A stretch of DNA of 64,000 nt from Deltaproteobacteria bacterium (GCA_028817435.1 JAPPPQ010000017.1:310001-374000), one strand, 5' to 3'. Counted from the first letter of the stretch, positions 25,070 to 34,174 are shown. Notes: generated by a model not told the origin, from the sequence alone. Numbers and translations are program-made.

Positions 25070-25616
25070 AACAGAGCAGCAGAGTATCGCCGTAGCGGCG
25101 CTCTTGCACCACGGCCAGGCCGGGCGCGGGACCGGGGGGCGCGCGGTGCGGCGCTTCCAGCACCAGTTTGCCGCCGGGGGCCAGCAGCGGCGCGGCGGCG
25201 GCCAGCAGGCGCTGCGCCAGCCCGGCGGCGGTCTGCGCTTTGGCATAGGGGGGATCGGCCAGCACCAGCTCGAAGCGCGCGCCCTGCCCCACAAGCTGGC
25301 GCAGGGCGGCAAGGGCCTCGCGCTGCCACACCCGCGCGGCCCCGGTCAAATCCAGCGCCGCCAGGTTGGCGCGCAGCCGGGCCGCGGCCCGGGCCGATTT
25401 CTCCACAAACAGCGCACAGGCCGCACCCCGGGAGAGCGCCTCTATGCCCAGCGCCCCGCTCCCGGCGCACAAATCCAGCGCCCGCGCGCCCGCAATGCCG
25501 CCCCGCGCCGCAAGCGCCCCAAACAGCGCCTCGCGCACGCGCTCTGCGGTGGGCCGCACGGCCCCCCCAGGCGCGGCTATGCGCCGCCCCCGCAAACTTC
25601 CGCCGGTAATGCGCAT
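25062..25616 (-). CDS. rsmD: 16S rRNA (guanine966-N2)-methyltransferase RsmD
   Basis: Methylates G966 of 16S rRNA with SAM. MRITGGSLRGRRIAAP is the typical N-terminus, DLCAGSGALGIEALSRGA the SAM-binding motif I and ADPPYAK the catalytic DPPY motif. 184 residues. Operon with coaD. The 66 bases before it, up to the PBP4 stop at 25683, show nothing notable. Confidence 0.95.
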   Translation of the reverse strand: MRITGGSLRGRRIAAPGGAVRPTAERVREALFGALAARGGIAGARALDLCAGSGALGIEALSRGAACALFVEKSARAAARLRANLAALDLTGAARVWQREALAALRQLVGQGARFELVLADPPYAKAQTAAGLAQRLLAAAAPLLAPGGKLVLEAPHRAPPGPAPGLAVVQERRYGDTLLLCYE

Positions 25617-25682
25617 ATCTCCCCCCGCCCACGCCGCCGTCTGACGCTGGTCTGCCGCCGCTTGCCGCCTTGCCGCCGTGCC

Positions 25683-27299
25683 TCAGCGCGCTCCGGCCAG
25701 GGCTTCGGCGAAGCGATCCATGGCGCGGGCGGCTTCCAGGTCGCCGTTTTTGAAGCCGTTGGCCAGGATGGCGAAGACGACATCCCGCCCGCCGCTCTCG
25801 CCTGCGCCGGGGGCGATGCGGGCGAAGCCGGCCAGCGCGCTTACGCCTTCCAGACTGCCGGTTTTGGCGCGCAGGCGCTGAGAGGCGGCCAGGGCGCGCT
25901 CGCGCAGGGTGCCATCGCTGGCGGCCATGGGCAGCGCGGCCAGCAGCTCCGGGCCAATGCCGAAGCGCGCATCTGCCGCGCGCAGCACGGCCACCAAAGT
26001 TTGCGCCGAAACGCGGTTTTTGCGCGAGAGGCCGGAGCCGTCGCGCAGCCGCGCGCCTTGCAGCGGCACGCCCAGCGCCAGCAGCCTCGCCCGCAGCGCC
26101 CGCAGCCCCCGCTCCCAGTTCCCCTGCGCGCCCGGCACATTGCCCCGCGCATTGCCCGGAGCGCCCTGCGCGCCCGCTGCTTCCCCCGGCGCGCCGGCAA
26201 CGGCGAGAGATTTGAGCAGCGACTCGGTCATCATGTTGTTGCTGTATTTGAGGGCCAGCTCAACACTGCGCCGCAGCGGAAAGCCCTCGAAATCCAGCAG
26301 CAGCGCCGCAGACGCCGGGGCCGCGCCGCGCCGCACGCGGCCCGCAACGCGAATGCCGTTGGCTTCGAGCTGCCAGCGCAGCACGGCCCCGGCGTAGCCC
26401 AGCGGATTGCCGACGCTGCGCCACACCTGCTTCGGCTCGCCGCCAAGGGCCACGCTGCCGCCCACCATCACCCGCTCAAAGCCCACCCCGGCGCGGCGAG
26501 AGACGCTGACGGCGCTGCGCGCCCCGCGCCGCGCCGTGCGCGCCGCGTTTTCCAGCCGCAAATAGGGGATGGGCGGATCCACTCGCACCACGGCGGGCGC
26601 GCCCGGCGCGGGGCCGGGCGCAGCCACCACACGAAATGCGCCGTAGTTGGCGCTCAGCGCGCCCACCGGCGCGTGATAGGCCCGGGCCGAAACCGGCTGC
26701 CAGTCCGGCAGCCAGCGCGCGCCGTCAAAGTGCGAGTCGTCCAGCAGCACATCGCCCTCTATATGAGATACCCCCAGCGCGCGCAGGTCGGCGGCGAGCC
26801 GCCACCACTGCTCGGAGGTAAGGCTGGCATCGCCCCCGCCGCGCACAAACAGCGCGGCGACGCGCCCGTTGGCATCCGGCGGCGCGGGCGCGCGCACCTG
26901 GGTGATAAAGCGGTGGGCCGGGCCGAAGGCGTCCAGCGCCGCCAGCGCCACCAGCAGCTTTTGCGCCGAGGCGGGCACCAGCGCCCGCGAAGGCGAGCGC
27001 GAAAAGCGCAGCGCCCCGCTGCCCCGCTCCACCACCAGCACCGAGAGCGAAGCGCCCCGGAAGCCGCGCGCTGCCAGCGCAGACTCCAGCCCCGCCCTCC
27101 AGCGCTCCCAATCCAGCGCCGCAGCGCCGGTGCCAGCGCCAGCGGGCGATTCAGCACCGCCGGGCGCTGCGGCGCGGCCGGCGCTTGCGCCGCGCCCGGC
27201 CTCCGCAGCGCCGGCCAGCGCCAGTGCGCCGCACAGCGCAATCGCCAGCGTCCAGCCGCCGGGGCCGCGCGCCCCGCCCCCCCGCCGGTATCCAGCCAC
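25683..27299 (-). CDS. dacB: D-alanyl-D-alanine carboxypeptidase/endopeptidase (PBP4 family)
   Basis: Periplasmic peptidoglycan hydrolase of the DacB type. The serine active site is ALVPASAQKLLVALA (SxxK), followed by KYSNNMMTESLLK (SxN) and RLRAKTGSLEGVSALAG (KTG). A signal peptide (TLAIALCGALALAGAAEA) sits near the N-terminus. I place the start at GTG 27299; a TTG a few codons upstream is also possible. An Ala/Gly-rich low-complexity insertion (GAPGEAAGAQGAPGNARG) lies after the SxN motif. It is divergent from the SpmAB-like gene. Confidence 0.9.
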   Translation of the reverse strand: MAGYRRGGGARGPGGWTLAIALCGALALAGAAEAGRGASAGRAAAPGGAESPAGAGTGAAALDWERWRAGLESALAARGFRGASLSVLVVERGSGALRFSRSPSRALVPASAQKLLVALAALDAFGPAHRFITQVRAPAPPDANGRVAALFVRGGGDASLTSEQWWRLAADLRALGVSHIEGDVLLDDSHFDGARWLPDWQPVSARAYHAPVGALSANYGAFRVVAAPGPAPGAPAVVRVDPPIPYLRLENAARTARRGARSAVSVSRRAGVGFERVMVGGSVALGGEPKQVWRSVGNPLGYAGAVLRWQLEANGIRVAGRVRRGAAPASAALLLDFEGFPLRRSVELALKYSNNMMTESLLKSLAVAGAPGEAAGAQGAPGNARGNVPGAQGNWERGLRALRARLLALGVPLQGARLRDGSGLSRKNRVSAQTLVAVLRAADARFGIGPELLAALPMAASDGTLRERALAASQRLRAKTGSLEGVSALAGFARIAPGAGESGGRDVVFAILANGFKNGDLEAARAMDRFAEALAGAR

Positions 27300-27401
27300 G
27301 CGCAGACTCTTGCGAATTTCCCGCAAGTTTCCCGCGCCGCGCGTTTGACGCGGGGCAATTGATTGGGGAATCTGCAGGGCACTCGCACGCAGGGGGGGCG
27401 C

Positions 27402-28754
27402 GTGCTCAACGGCTTTTGGATCGCCCTGGTGCTCGGGGCAGTGGTGGTGGGTGCGTGGAGCGGCCAAATGCAGGCCGTCTCCGGGGCGGCCCTGGCTTCC
27501 GCCAAATCCGCCATTCAGCTGGTGATTGGGCTGACCGGCGCGATGATGCTGTTTTTGGGGCTGGTGCGCATTGCGGCGCGGGGCGGGCTGTTGCGCGCCA
27601 TTGCCCGGGCGCTGCGCCCGCTGCTGCTGCGGCTGTTTCCCGATGTGCCGCCGGACCACCCGGCCATGGGCGCCATGATCATGAACTTCGCCGCCAATAT
27701 GCTGGGCCTCGGCAACGCCGCCACGCCCTTCGGCATCAAGGCCATGGCCGAACTGGAGCGCCTGAACACCCGGCGCGGCTCGGCCACCAATGCCATGGCG
27801 CTGTTTCTCGCCATCAACACCTCTTCCATCGTGCTCATGGCCCCCACCGGCACCGTCGCCCTGCGCGCCGCCGCCGGCTCCGAAGCGCCCTTTGCCATTT
27901 GGCTGCCCACCCTGTTTGCCACGCTCTGCTCCACCTGCGTGGCCGTGTTCACCTGCCTCGTCCTGCAGCGCCTGCCCTGGTTCGCGCCCCGCGCGGCGCT
28001 GGTGGTGCCGGGTGCAGTAGATAAGAAAGTTTCTCTGAATGGCGGAGAAAGTCCCGGAAATGAAGTGGAATTGCCCGATGGTTTCGATGCACTGGAGGCC
28101 CCCGCGCCGGGCCGACGCTGGCGGGATTGGCGCAGTTGGCTGGTGGTGGCGGTGCTGGCGGCGCTGGCCGTGCCGTTGGCTCTGCAGCTCGCAGAGGCGG
28201 CCGCGGCGGGCGAGCTTTGGCCCGCGCTGCGCGACCAGGTAGCGAGTCACTGGCTGCTGCCCCTGCTCATTGCCGGGCTGGTGCTGATTGGCCTGTGGGG
28301 CGGCGCGCCCATTTACGAGGCGATGATTGAGGGCGCAAAAGAAGGGCTGGGCGTGGCGCTGCGCATTGCGCCCTACCTGCTCGCCATACTGGTCGCCGTG
28401 GGAATGTTCCGCGCCTCCGGCGCGCTGGCGCTGGTGGTGGGCGCGCTGGATCCCGCCACCTCGCTGCTGGGCGTCCCCGCCGAGGCGCTGCCCATGGCGT
28501 TGCTGCGCCCGCTCTCCGGCTCCGGCGCTTATGCGGTAATGGCCGAGGCGCTGCAAACCCACGGCCCCGATTCCTTCGTCGGCATGCTGGTCAGCACCCT
28601 GCAGGGCTCCACCGAAACCACCTTTTATGTGCTGGCGGTGTATCTCGGCGCGGTGGGCGTGCGGGATTCCCGCCACATTCTCCCGGCCTGCCTGGCGGGC
28701 GATTTGGCCGGCTTTATTGGCGCGGTGGCCGCCACCCACCTGTTCTTTGGCTGA
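27402..28754 (+). CDS. Nucleoside-recognition/Gate membrane protein, SpmA-SpmB fusion
   Basis: 450 residues with two Gate (nucleoside recognition) halves, as when Bacillus spore maturation proteins SpmA and SpmB are joined. The first half has AMGAMIMNFAANMLGLGNAA and LFLAINTSSIVLMAPTGT; the second has IEGAKEGLGVALRIAPYLLA and RPLSGSGAYAVMAEAL, with about eight hydrophobic segments. A hydrophilic linker runs from about 205 to 240. Start is GTG at 27402 after AGGGGGGG. In Gram-negative bacteria its transport role is unproven. It lies 4 bases upstream of amgK, so it probably belongs to the recycling operon. Confidence 0.85.
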   Translation: MLNGFWIALVLGAVVVGAWSGQMQAVSGAALASAKSAIQLVIGLTGAMMLFLGLVRIAARGGLLRAIARALRPLLLRLFPDVPPDHPAMGAMIMNFAANMLGLGNAATPFGIKAMAELERLNTRRGSATNAMALFLAINTSSIVLMAPTGTVALRAAAGSEAPFAIWLPTLFATLCSTCVAVFTCLVLQRLPWFAPRAALVVPGAVDKKVSLNGGESPGNEVELPDGFDALEAPAPGRRWRDWRSWLVVAVLAALAVPLALQLAEAAAAGELWPALRDQVASHWLLPLLIAGLVLIGLWGGAPIYEAMIEGAKEGLGVALRIAPYLLAILVAVGMFRASGALALVVGALDPATSLLGVPAEALPMALLRPLSGSGAYAVMAEALQTHGPDSFVGMLVSTLQGSTETTFYVLAVYLGAVGVRDSRHILPACLAGDLAGFIGAVAATHLFFG

Positions 28755-28758
28755 CGCC

Positions 28759-29949
28759 ATGCAGCGGGAAAGCGCGCCGCCCAGAAATGCGGAGATGCAG
28801 GCGCTGGCGGCGCAAACGGAAGCGCTGCTGGGCCTGCGGGTGCTGGGCATTGAGCCCGTTGCGGCGGGCCTTGGCACGCGGCGCTTTTACCGGCTGCGGA
28901 CGGCGGGGCATCCTCCCAGTTTGCTGGCGCGGGTAGAGGCCGAGGAAGATGCCGCCGGCCGCCCGGCGGGGGCCGCGCCGGAGCCGCCGCTGCCTCCTAT
29001 TTTGGCGCTGCTGGCCCAGGCGGGGTTGCCGGTTCCGCGCCTTTGCGGCGCGCTGCCAAAGCTCGGCGCGCTGCTGCTGGAAGACGGCGGCCCGCGCTCG
29101 CTGTGTGGACTCGCCGGCGAAAACCCCGCCAGCGCACGCGCGCGCCTCGCCGCCGTGGTGGATTGCATTCCGCGCCTGCAGCGCATTCGCGCCGAAACCG
29201 GGGATGCGGCGTGCGCCGTGGCGGCCTTCGGGCGGCGGCTCGATGCGGAGTTGCTCGCCTACAAGGCAGATCTGTTCGCCGATTGGAGCTTGCCGCTGGC
29301 GCTGGGCCGCGCGGCGACAACGGGAGAGCGCGATGCATTGCGCGGGGGCTTCGCGCAAATTGCCGCGGAATGCGCCGTGGCGCCGCTGCGCCTCGCCCAC
29401 CGCGACCTGCAGAGCCGCAATGTGCTGACTCCCGGCGGCGGTATTTTGCTGATTGATTTGCAGGGCGCGTTTATGGCGCCGCCGGAATACGATCTGGTGT
29501 GCCTGTTGCGCGATTCGTATGTGGATTGGGGCGAGGCGGTGGTGGCGGAGGAACTGGCCCGGGTGCGTCCGCAGTTGCCCGATGCGCCGGACGCCCGGAC
29601 TTTTGCGCGCCGCTTCGAGTTGCTGACCCTGGCGCGCAAGGGCAAAGATCACGCGCGCTTTCTGTCGGCGGCGGCTCAGCGCGGCGTGGCGGCCAGCGCG
29701 GGCGATTTGCAGCGCAGTGTTCGCGCATTGCAGCGCGCCGCGCAGAGTCTGCTTGCAGATGGGGCGGGCGGGCCTGCCGGCCCGGCCGGGCCGGGCGCGC
29801 GCCCCGCCCTTGCGCCGCTGCTGCGCTGGATTCTCGCCCTGCCCGAACACGCGCCGCCCTCTCAACGGCGCGCGCAACCGCCGCAACCGCCGCAGAGGCC
29901 AGGCGCGCAGGGCGCGGCGCGCCGGGGGGAGGCGGATTGCGGGCGATGA
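28759..29949 (+). CDS. amgK: N-acetylmuramate/N-acetylglucosamine 1-kinase AmgK
   Basis: An aminoglycoside-phosphotransferase-fold sugar kinase that phosphorylates MurNAc (and GlcNAc) at C1 in the bypass that recycles peptidoglycan to UDP-MurNAc. The catalytic loop is LAHRDLQSRNVL (HxDxxxxN) and the metal segment is LIDLQGAFMAPPEYDLVCLL, a close match to AmgK layout. At 396 residues it is longer than the usual ~340, mainly from a Gly/Pro/Ala-rich C-terminal tail after residue 335. It overlaps murU by four bases (ATGA), and this neighbour supports the assignment. Confidence 0.87.
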   Translation: MQRESAPPRNAEMQALAAQTEALLGLRVLGIEPVAAGLGTRRFYRLRTAGHPPSLLARVEAEEDAAGRPAGAAPEPPLPPILALLAQAGLPVPRLCGALPKLGALLLEDGGPRSLCGLAGENPASARARLAAVVDCIPRLQRIRAETGDAACAVAAFGRRLDAELLAYKADLFADWSLPLALGRAATTGERDALRGGFAQIAAECAVAPLRLAHRDLQSRNVLTPGGGILLIDLQGAFMAPPEYDLVCLLRDSYVDWGEAVVAEELARVRPQLPDAPDARTFARRFELLTLARKGKDHARFLSAAAQRGVAASAGDLQRSVRALQRAAQSLLADGAGGPAGPAGPGARPALAPLLRWILALPEHAPPSQRRAQPPQPPQRPGAQGAARRGEADCGR

Positions 29950-30932
29950 TTGTGGCGGCGGGGCTGGGGCGGCGATTGCTGCCACTTACGGCGCTGCGGC
30001 CCAAGCCCGCGCTGCCGGTGCGCGGGCTGCCGCTCATCGCCTATCCGCTGGCGCTGCTGGCCCAGGCCGGCGTGCGCGAGGTCGCCATCAACCTGCACCA
30101 CCTGCCCGATGTGTTGCGCCAGGCGGCACTGCGCTGGCGGCCCGAGGGGCTGGCGCTGCGCTTTTCGCCGGAGCCCGTGCTGCTGCAGACCGGCGGCGCC
30201 ATTGGCCGCATGGCGGATTTTTTGCGCGAGAGCGATCCCTGCCTGGTGCTGGGCGGCGACATGATTGTGGACTTTGATTTGCCCGCACTGCTGCGCGCGC
30301 ACCGGGAATCCGGCCGCGCCGTCACCGCGCTGCTGCTGGACGATCCCCGCGCCGCGCACTTCGGCAGCCTCGGCCTGGGTGCGGACGGCAGCCTGCGCCG
30401 CATTGGCGCGCGCTTCAATCTGGGCGGCGAGCGCAGCGCGGGCCTTTACACCTGGGTGAATGTGCTTTCGCCCCGCGCTTTCGAGACGCTGCCCGCGCAA
30501 GCGGCCTTCAATCACCTGGACCATTGGTGGGGGCCGTGGGCGCAGCGCGAGCCCGGCGCGGTGGGCGGCGTGGTATGGGGCGGCGCGGGAAAGCCGCGCT
30601 GCACCTGGCAGCCCGTCGGCACGCCGCCGGAATATCTGCACGCCAACCTGCACCCGGCGGCGCTTTCTTATCTGGATGCCGACGCCGCGGCGCGGCAAAA
30701 CGGCGCGCGCCTTGCGCCGCAGTGCATTATCGGCGCAGACGCAAAGTTGCCCGCCAATGCGCGATTGCACCGCGCGGTAATTTGGGATGGCGAGCAGGTG
30801 CCGCCGGGTTTTCAGGGCAGCGACGGCGTGTTTGCCGGCGGGCGCTTTCACCCCTGCTTGCCAGCGCCCGGCACTCGCGGCGAAAGCGGCGGGCGCGGCG
30901 GAAGCGGCGGGCGCAAGGAGGCTCTGCAATGA
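29946..30932 (+). CDS. murU: MurNAc-1-phosphate uridylyltransferase MurU
   Basis: Transfers UMP to MurNAc-1-phosphate to give UDP-MurNAc. MIVAAGLGRRLLPLTALRPK is the nucleotidyltransferase signature with conserved Lys, FLRESDPCLVLGGDMIVDFD carries the metal-binding Asp, and GTPPEYLHANL is typical of the family. 328 residues against ~220-250 for Pseudomonas MurU; the surplus lies mostly in the C-terminal ~70 residues, which end in a Gly/Arg-rich tail. Overlaps amgK and the MBL gene by four bases each. Confidence 0.85.
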   Translation: MIVAAGLGRRLLPLTALRPKPALPVRGLPLIAYPLALLAQAGVREVAINLHHLPDVLRQAALRWRPEGLALRFSPEPVLLQTGGAIGRMADFLRESDPCLVLGGDMIVDFDLPALLRAHRESGRAVTALLLDDPRAAHFGSLGLGADGSLRRIGARFNLGGERSAGLYTWVNVLSPRAFETLPAQAAFNHLDHWWGPWAQREPGAVGGVVWGGAGKPRCTWQPVGTPPEYLHANLHPAALSYLDADAAARQNGARLAPQCIIGADAKLPANARLHRAVIWDGEQVPPGFQGSDGVFAGGRFHPCLPAPGTRGESGGRGGSGGRKEALQ

Positions 30933-31666
30933 GCGAGTTGCTGTGCATTGGCACCGGCGACGCCTTCGGCTCGGGTGGGCGGCGGCAATCGGCGTATCTG
31001 CTGCGCAGCGGCGCGGGGGGCGTGCTGCTGGACTGCGGGCAGACCACCAACAGCGGCCTGTCCGCCCTGGGCGTTTCGCGCGGGGAGATTGAGGTGATTC
31101 TCATCTCGCACTTTCACGCCGACCACTTCGGCGGCCTGCCGCTGCTGCTCATCGCCGCCCACTACGAAGACACGCGCCGCGCGCCGCTGCGCATTGCCGG
31201 GCCGCCGGGCATCGAGGCCCGGGTGCGGGAACTGGCTCGGGCGCAGGGCCATCCGCTGGAAAAGCACGCCTTCCGCTTTCCGCTGCACTTCGAGGAACTG
31301 CCGCTTTCGAGCGAGCGGGAGATTGGCCCGGTGCAGGTGCGCGCCTTCCCCACCCACCACGCCCCCGCCTCGCTGCCCCACGGCCTGGCGCTGCGCGCCG
31401 CTGCGCTGCGCGTAGCTTATTCCGGCGATACCGGCTGGTTCGACGGCCTGCCCGCGCAGGTGGGCAGCAGCGATTTGTTTCTGTGCGAGTGCACCTTTGA
31501 GAAGCCCACCTTCGAGTATCACCTGAGCCTTGCCGAGCTGGCCCGGCACCGCCCCGCCTTCCACTGCGGGCGCTGGCTGCTCACCCACCTGGGCCAAGCC
31601 ATGCGCGCCCGCCACAGCTTCGAAGGCTTCGAGGCCGCCGACGACGGCCTGCGCCTGGCGCTGTGA
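30929..31666 (+). CDS. MBL-fold metallohydrolase (RNase Z-like)
   Basis: 245 residues with the metallo-beta-lactamase metal site: SHFHADHFGGLPLLL (HxHxDH), further His in FPTHHAPASLPHG, RVAYSGDTGWFDGL, and LLTHLGQAMRARH. The overall pattern (GTGDAFGSGGRRQSAYLL at the N-terminus, YSGDT) is RNase Z-like, but such enzymes have many substrates. Its ATG overlaps the murU stop by four bases, so it is translated with amgK-murU; a role in peptidoglycan recycling is possible but not shown. Confidence 0.85.
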   Translation: MSELLCIGTGDAFGSGGRRQSAYLLRSGAGGVLLDCGQTTNSGLSALGVSRGEIEVILISHFHADHFGGLPLLLIAAHYEDTRRAPLRIAGPPGIEARVRELARAQGHPLEKHAFRFPLHFEELPLSSEREIGPVQVRAFPTHHAPASLPHGLALRAAALRVAYSGDTGWFDGLPAQVGSSDLFLCECTFEKPTFEYHLSLAELARHRPAFHCGRWLLTHLGQAMRARHSFEGFEAADDGLRLAL

Positions 31667-31688
31667 GGCCGGCGGCGCGGGCGGCTGC

Positions 31689-32882
31689 CTAGGCGGGGGT
31701 GATTTGGCCGAGGATGCGGGGGGGGGCTTGCGCGCCTGTGGTGTGGGGGAGGTGATTCGGCAGGCCGAGCAGGGCATTGCGGCCCATCAGCGAGAAGGCC
31801 ATGGCCTCGGCGGCGGCGGCGGGGACGCCGGACTCGTCCAGGGGCCGGACGGGGGCGGCGAGCCGCGCGGACAACTGCGCCATCGAGGCGGCGTTGCGCG
31901 CGCCGCCGCCGCACACCCACACCCGCTCCACGGGAGATTGCCTCCCCGCAGCGGTGTCTGCGGTGTTTGCGGCGTCTGCGGAGTCAGCGGTATCGGGCTG
32001 CGCGGGCAAAAAATCGCGGCAGGCCCGGGCCACGGCTTCGGCGCTAAATGCGGCCAAAGTGGCGAGCAGATCGTCCAGCGGGCGCTGGCGCCAGCGCTGC
32101 GCCAGGGCCTCGGCCTCTCTCATGCCGTAGCGCTCGCGGCCCGTAGATTTGGGCGGGGGGCGGCGCAGGAAGTCGTCGTCGAGCAGCGCGGCGAGCAGCG
32201 CGGCGTCCGGTTGCCCGCGCAGCGCGCGCGCGCCGCCCTCGTCGAAGCGCTCGCCGGGGCGCAGCGCGCGCAGCACGCCATCCAGCAGCGCATTGGCCGG
32301 CCCCACATCGAAGGCCAGCACCTCCGCGGCGCGTGCGCCCCTGGGCAGCCAGGTCACATTCGCAATGCCGCCCAGGTTCAGCACCAGCCGCCCCTCGCCC
32401 GCATCGGCCAGCGCCGCATGGTGAAAAAAGGGGGCCAGCGGCGCGCCCTCCCCGCCCGCGGCCAAATCGCGGGAGCGAAAATCGCTGATGACCGGCCGCC
32501 CGCAGCGCTCGGCAATCCGCGCCGCATTGCCGATCTGCAGCGTCGCCCGCTGCTCGGGATGGTGCGCGACGGTCTGCCCGTGACTCGCCACCGCGGCCAC
32601 ATCGCCCAGCGCCACCCCGGCCCGCGCCGCCACATCCCGCGCCGCCTCGGCAAAGCGCTCGCCCAGCAGCACATCCAGCGCCGCCAGCTCTGCCAGCGCC
32701 CGCTCTCCCGCCACGCGCCCCGCCGCCAGCCCGTGCACCCTCTCCTGCAACGGCTCCGGCAGCGGCGTCTCCGCAAAGGCCAGCAGCGCAAAAGGCCGCG
32801 CCGCCTCCCCCTCCGGCCACTCCACCAACGCCGCATCCACCGCGTCCGCCGAAGTCCCCGACATCAACCCAATCACCTTCAC
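31689..32882 (-). CDS. anmK: Anhydro-N-acetylmuramic acid kinase AnmK
   Basis: Opens and phosphorylates 1,6-anhydro-MurNAc to MurNAc-6-phosphate, the entry of murein recycling. IGLMSGTSADAVDAALVEW is the diagnostic N-terminus, with VASHGQTVAHHP, SDFRSRDLAAGGEGAPLAPF, LNLGGIANVTWL and VCGGGARN. 397 residues. An Ala/Asp/Thr-rich insertion (PDTADSADAANTADTAAG) lies near residue 305. GTG start at 32882. It is convergent with amgK-murU-MBL, 22 bases apart. Confidence 0.95.
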   Translation of the reverse strand: MKVIGLMSGTSADAVDAALVEWPEGEAARPFALLAFAETPLPEPLQERVHGLAAGRVAGERALAELAALDVLLGERFAEAARDVAARAGVALGDVAAVASHGQTVAHHPEQRATLQIGNAARIAERCGRPVISDFRSRDLAAGGEGAPLAPFFHHAALADAGEGRLVLNLGGIANVTWLPRGARAAEVLAFDVGPANALLDGVLRALRPGERFDEGGARALRGQPDAALLAALLDDDFLRRPPPKSTGRERYGMREAEALAQRWRQRPLDDLLATLAAFSAEAVARACRDFLPAQPDTADSADAANTADTAAGRQSPVERVWVCGGGARNAASMAQLSARLAAPVRPLDESGVPAAAAEAMAFSLMGRNALLGLPNHLPHTTGAQAPPRILGQITPA

Positions 32883-32937
32883 CCACCCATCCCCCCGCCC
32901 CGGTTGGTGTGCGGCGGGCCAGCGTAGCGGAGGCGCG

Positions 32938-32966
32938 TTGACACAACGGGCGGCGGCGGGGAGAAT
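32938..32966 (+). promoter_or_regulatory. Predicted promoter of the small membrane protein and PD-(D/E)XK gene
   Basis: Perfect TTGACA (32938-32943), 17-base spacer, GAGAAT (32961-32966, 4/6). The start point near 32973 gives a leader of about 48 bases before GTG 33021. It lies between divergent anmK and the small membrane protein. Confidence 0.5.
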
Positions 32967-33020
32967 GCCCCTTTCGCGCAGACGGCCCCGTCCCCTGCCG
33001 GCCTGCCCCGGGAGAGCGCT

Positions 33021-33263
33021 GTGAATGGATCCTCACGATTTCAGGGCGTGCTGATCTGCTTGGCCGCCGCCGGGCTGGGCGCTGTGTTTCTGGGCGGCCT
33101 GCTGCGGGGCGAGTGGTGGGCGGTGGCCATTCCGGTGGGGCTGCTGCTGGCCTTCGTGCTCGGCCTCACCTTCTGGGTAGGCTGGACCATCGCCACCATC
33201 CGCGTCGAGCCGGAGCCGGACATGGAAGAGGCAGGAGGGGACAATGAGCAATTCGACAACTGA
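33021..33263 (+). CDS. Small two-helix membrane protein
   Basis: 80 residues with two hydrophobic segments (about 9-28 and 33-58), FWVGWTIATIRVEPEPDMEE at the inner end, and an acidic C-terminus. Start is GTG with GGGAGAG upstream. GC-rich like the backbone. The family is not recognised. Its last codons overlap the start of the next gene by 20 bases and contain that gene's Shine-Dalgarno. Confidence 0.7.
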   Translation: MNGSSRFQGVLICLAAAGLGAVFLGGLLRGEWWAVAIPVGLLLAFVLGLTFWVGWTIATIRVEPEPDMEEAGGDNEQFDN

Positions 33264-34167
33264 GCCGCAGGCGACCATTGCACCGCAGGCATCTACTGCT
33301 CTGAGATACGAGAAGGCGAAGCCTTTGTCATTGAAGAGCCATCCGCAATTCGATGAGTACTGGCTCCAAGCGCGCATCGCCGAAGACCCGTCGCTGCTCG
33401 GCCTCGGGCCACTCGAATTGATACAGCGGGAGCGTCGACAGCCCGGGGCTGGAAGGTTGGATCTCCTCCTGAGAGGAGCGGACGGCAAGCAATTCTACGA
33501 AGTCGAAATCCAACTCGGAAAGTCGGACGAGAAGCACATTATCCGAACGGTTGAATACTGGGATAACGAATGCAAACGCTATCCACAATTTGAACACACT
33601 GCTGTTCTCGTTGCCGAAGACATTACGAGTCGTTTTCTCAATGTTGTCTCGCTCTTCAATGGGCCTATTCCTATCGTTGCCATTCAATTGAATGCTATTG
33701 AGATAAATGGTGTCATTTCTCTGGTTTTCACCAAAGTTCTGAACCAAGTGACATTGGGAGGAATAGATGACACAATTGAAGAAAAGTCAGATCGAGGCCA
33801 TTGGGAAAATAAGGCCAGCAGGGCGACCATGCAAATGGTAGATCAGTGCCTCCAGATAATTCGAGAATTCTCGAAAAACACGGATCTCAACTACACCAAA
33901 TTCTACATAGGTTTGTCTCGTAACGGAAAAATTGACAATTTCGCGCAACTGGTACCACAAAGGAAGGATACTCTCTTGAGGATTAAGATTGAGCCTTCGA
34001 AGGACATCAATGCAGAATTGGATAGCGGAAATATGAACTATGAAGAACTCACTGATAGCCGAGCGAATCTCGGATACAGATATCAGATTCGTTTCACCAG
34101 TAGTGAAGAAATCAATCAAAATCGGGGCATTCTCAAAGATCTGCTCGCAAAAGCCGGAGATGCGTAA
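33244..34167 (+). CDS. PD-(D/E)XK nuclease-like protein, low GC
   Basis: 307 residues. RLDLLLRGADGKQFYEVEIQ gives D73 and E86-x-E88-x-Q90, with K93 close by, in a beta-hairpin spacing that resembles the D...ExK core of PD-(D/E)XK nucleases. The N-terminus LELIQRERRQPGAG also fits nuclease-type proteins of this length annotated as hypothetical. The motif is not perfect, so activity is uncertain. Codon use is clearly AT-richer than both neighbours, suggesting acquisition. The ATG at 33244 follows AGGAGGGG located inside the preceding gene, indicating translational coupling. Confidence 0.72.
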   Translation: MSNSTTEPQATIAPQASTALRYEKAKPLSLKSHPQFDEYWLQARIAEDPSLLGLGPLELIQRERRQPGAGRLDLLLRGADGKQFYEVEIQLGKSDEKHIIRTVEYWDNECKRYPQFEHTAVLVAEDITSRFLNVVSLFNGPIPIVAIQLNAIEINGVISLVFTKVLNQVTLGGIDDTIEEKSDRGHWENKASRATMQMVDQCLQIIREFSKNTDLNYTKFYIGLSRNGKIDNFAQLVPQRKDTLLRIKIEPSKDINAELDSGNMNYEELTDSRANLGYRYQIRFTSSEEINQNRGILKDLLAKAGDA

Positions 34168-34174
34168 TACGAAA

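Noticed and set aside
30929-31666. The MBL-fold hydrolase as PqqB, linked to the PqqA-like peptide
   Set aside because: It lacks the PqqB N-terminal features, is RNase Z-like in length and motifs, and sits in the amgK-murU operon 30 kb away.
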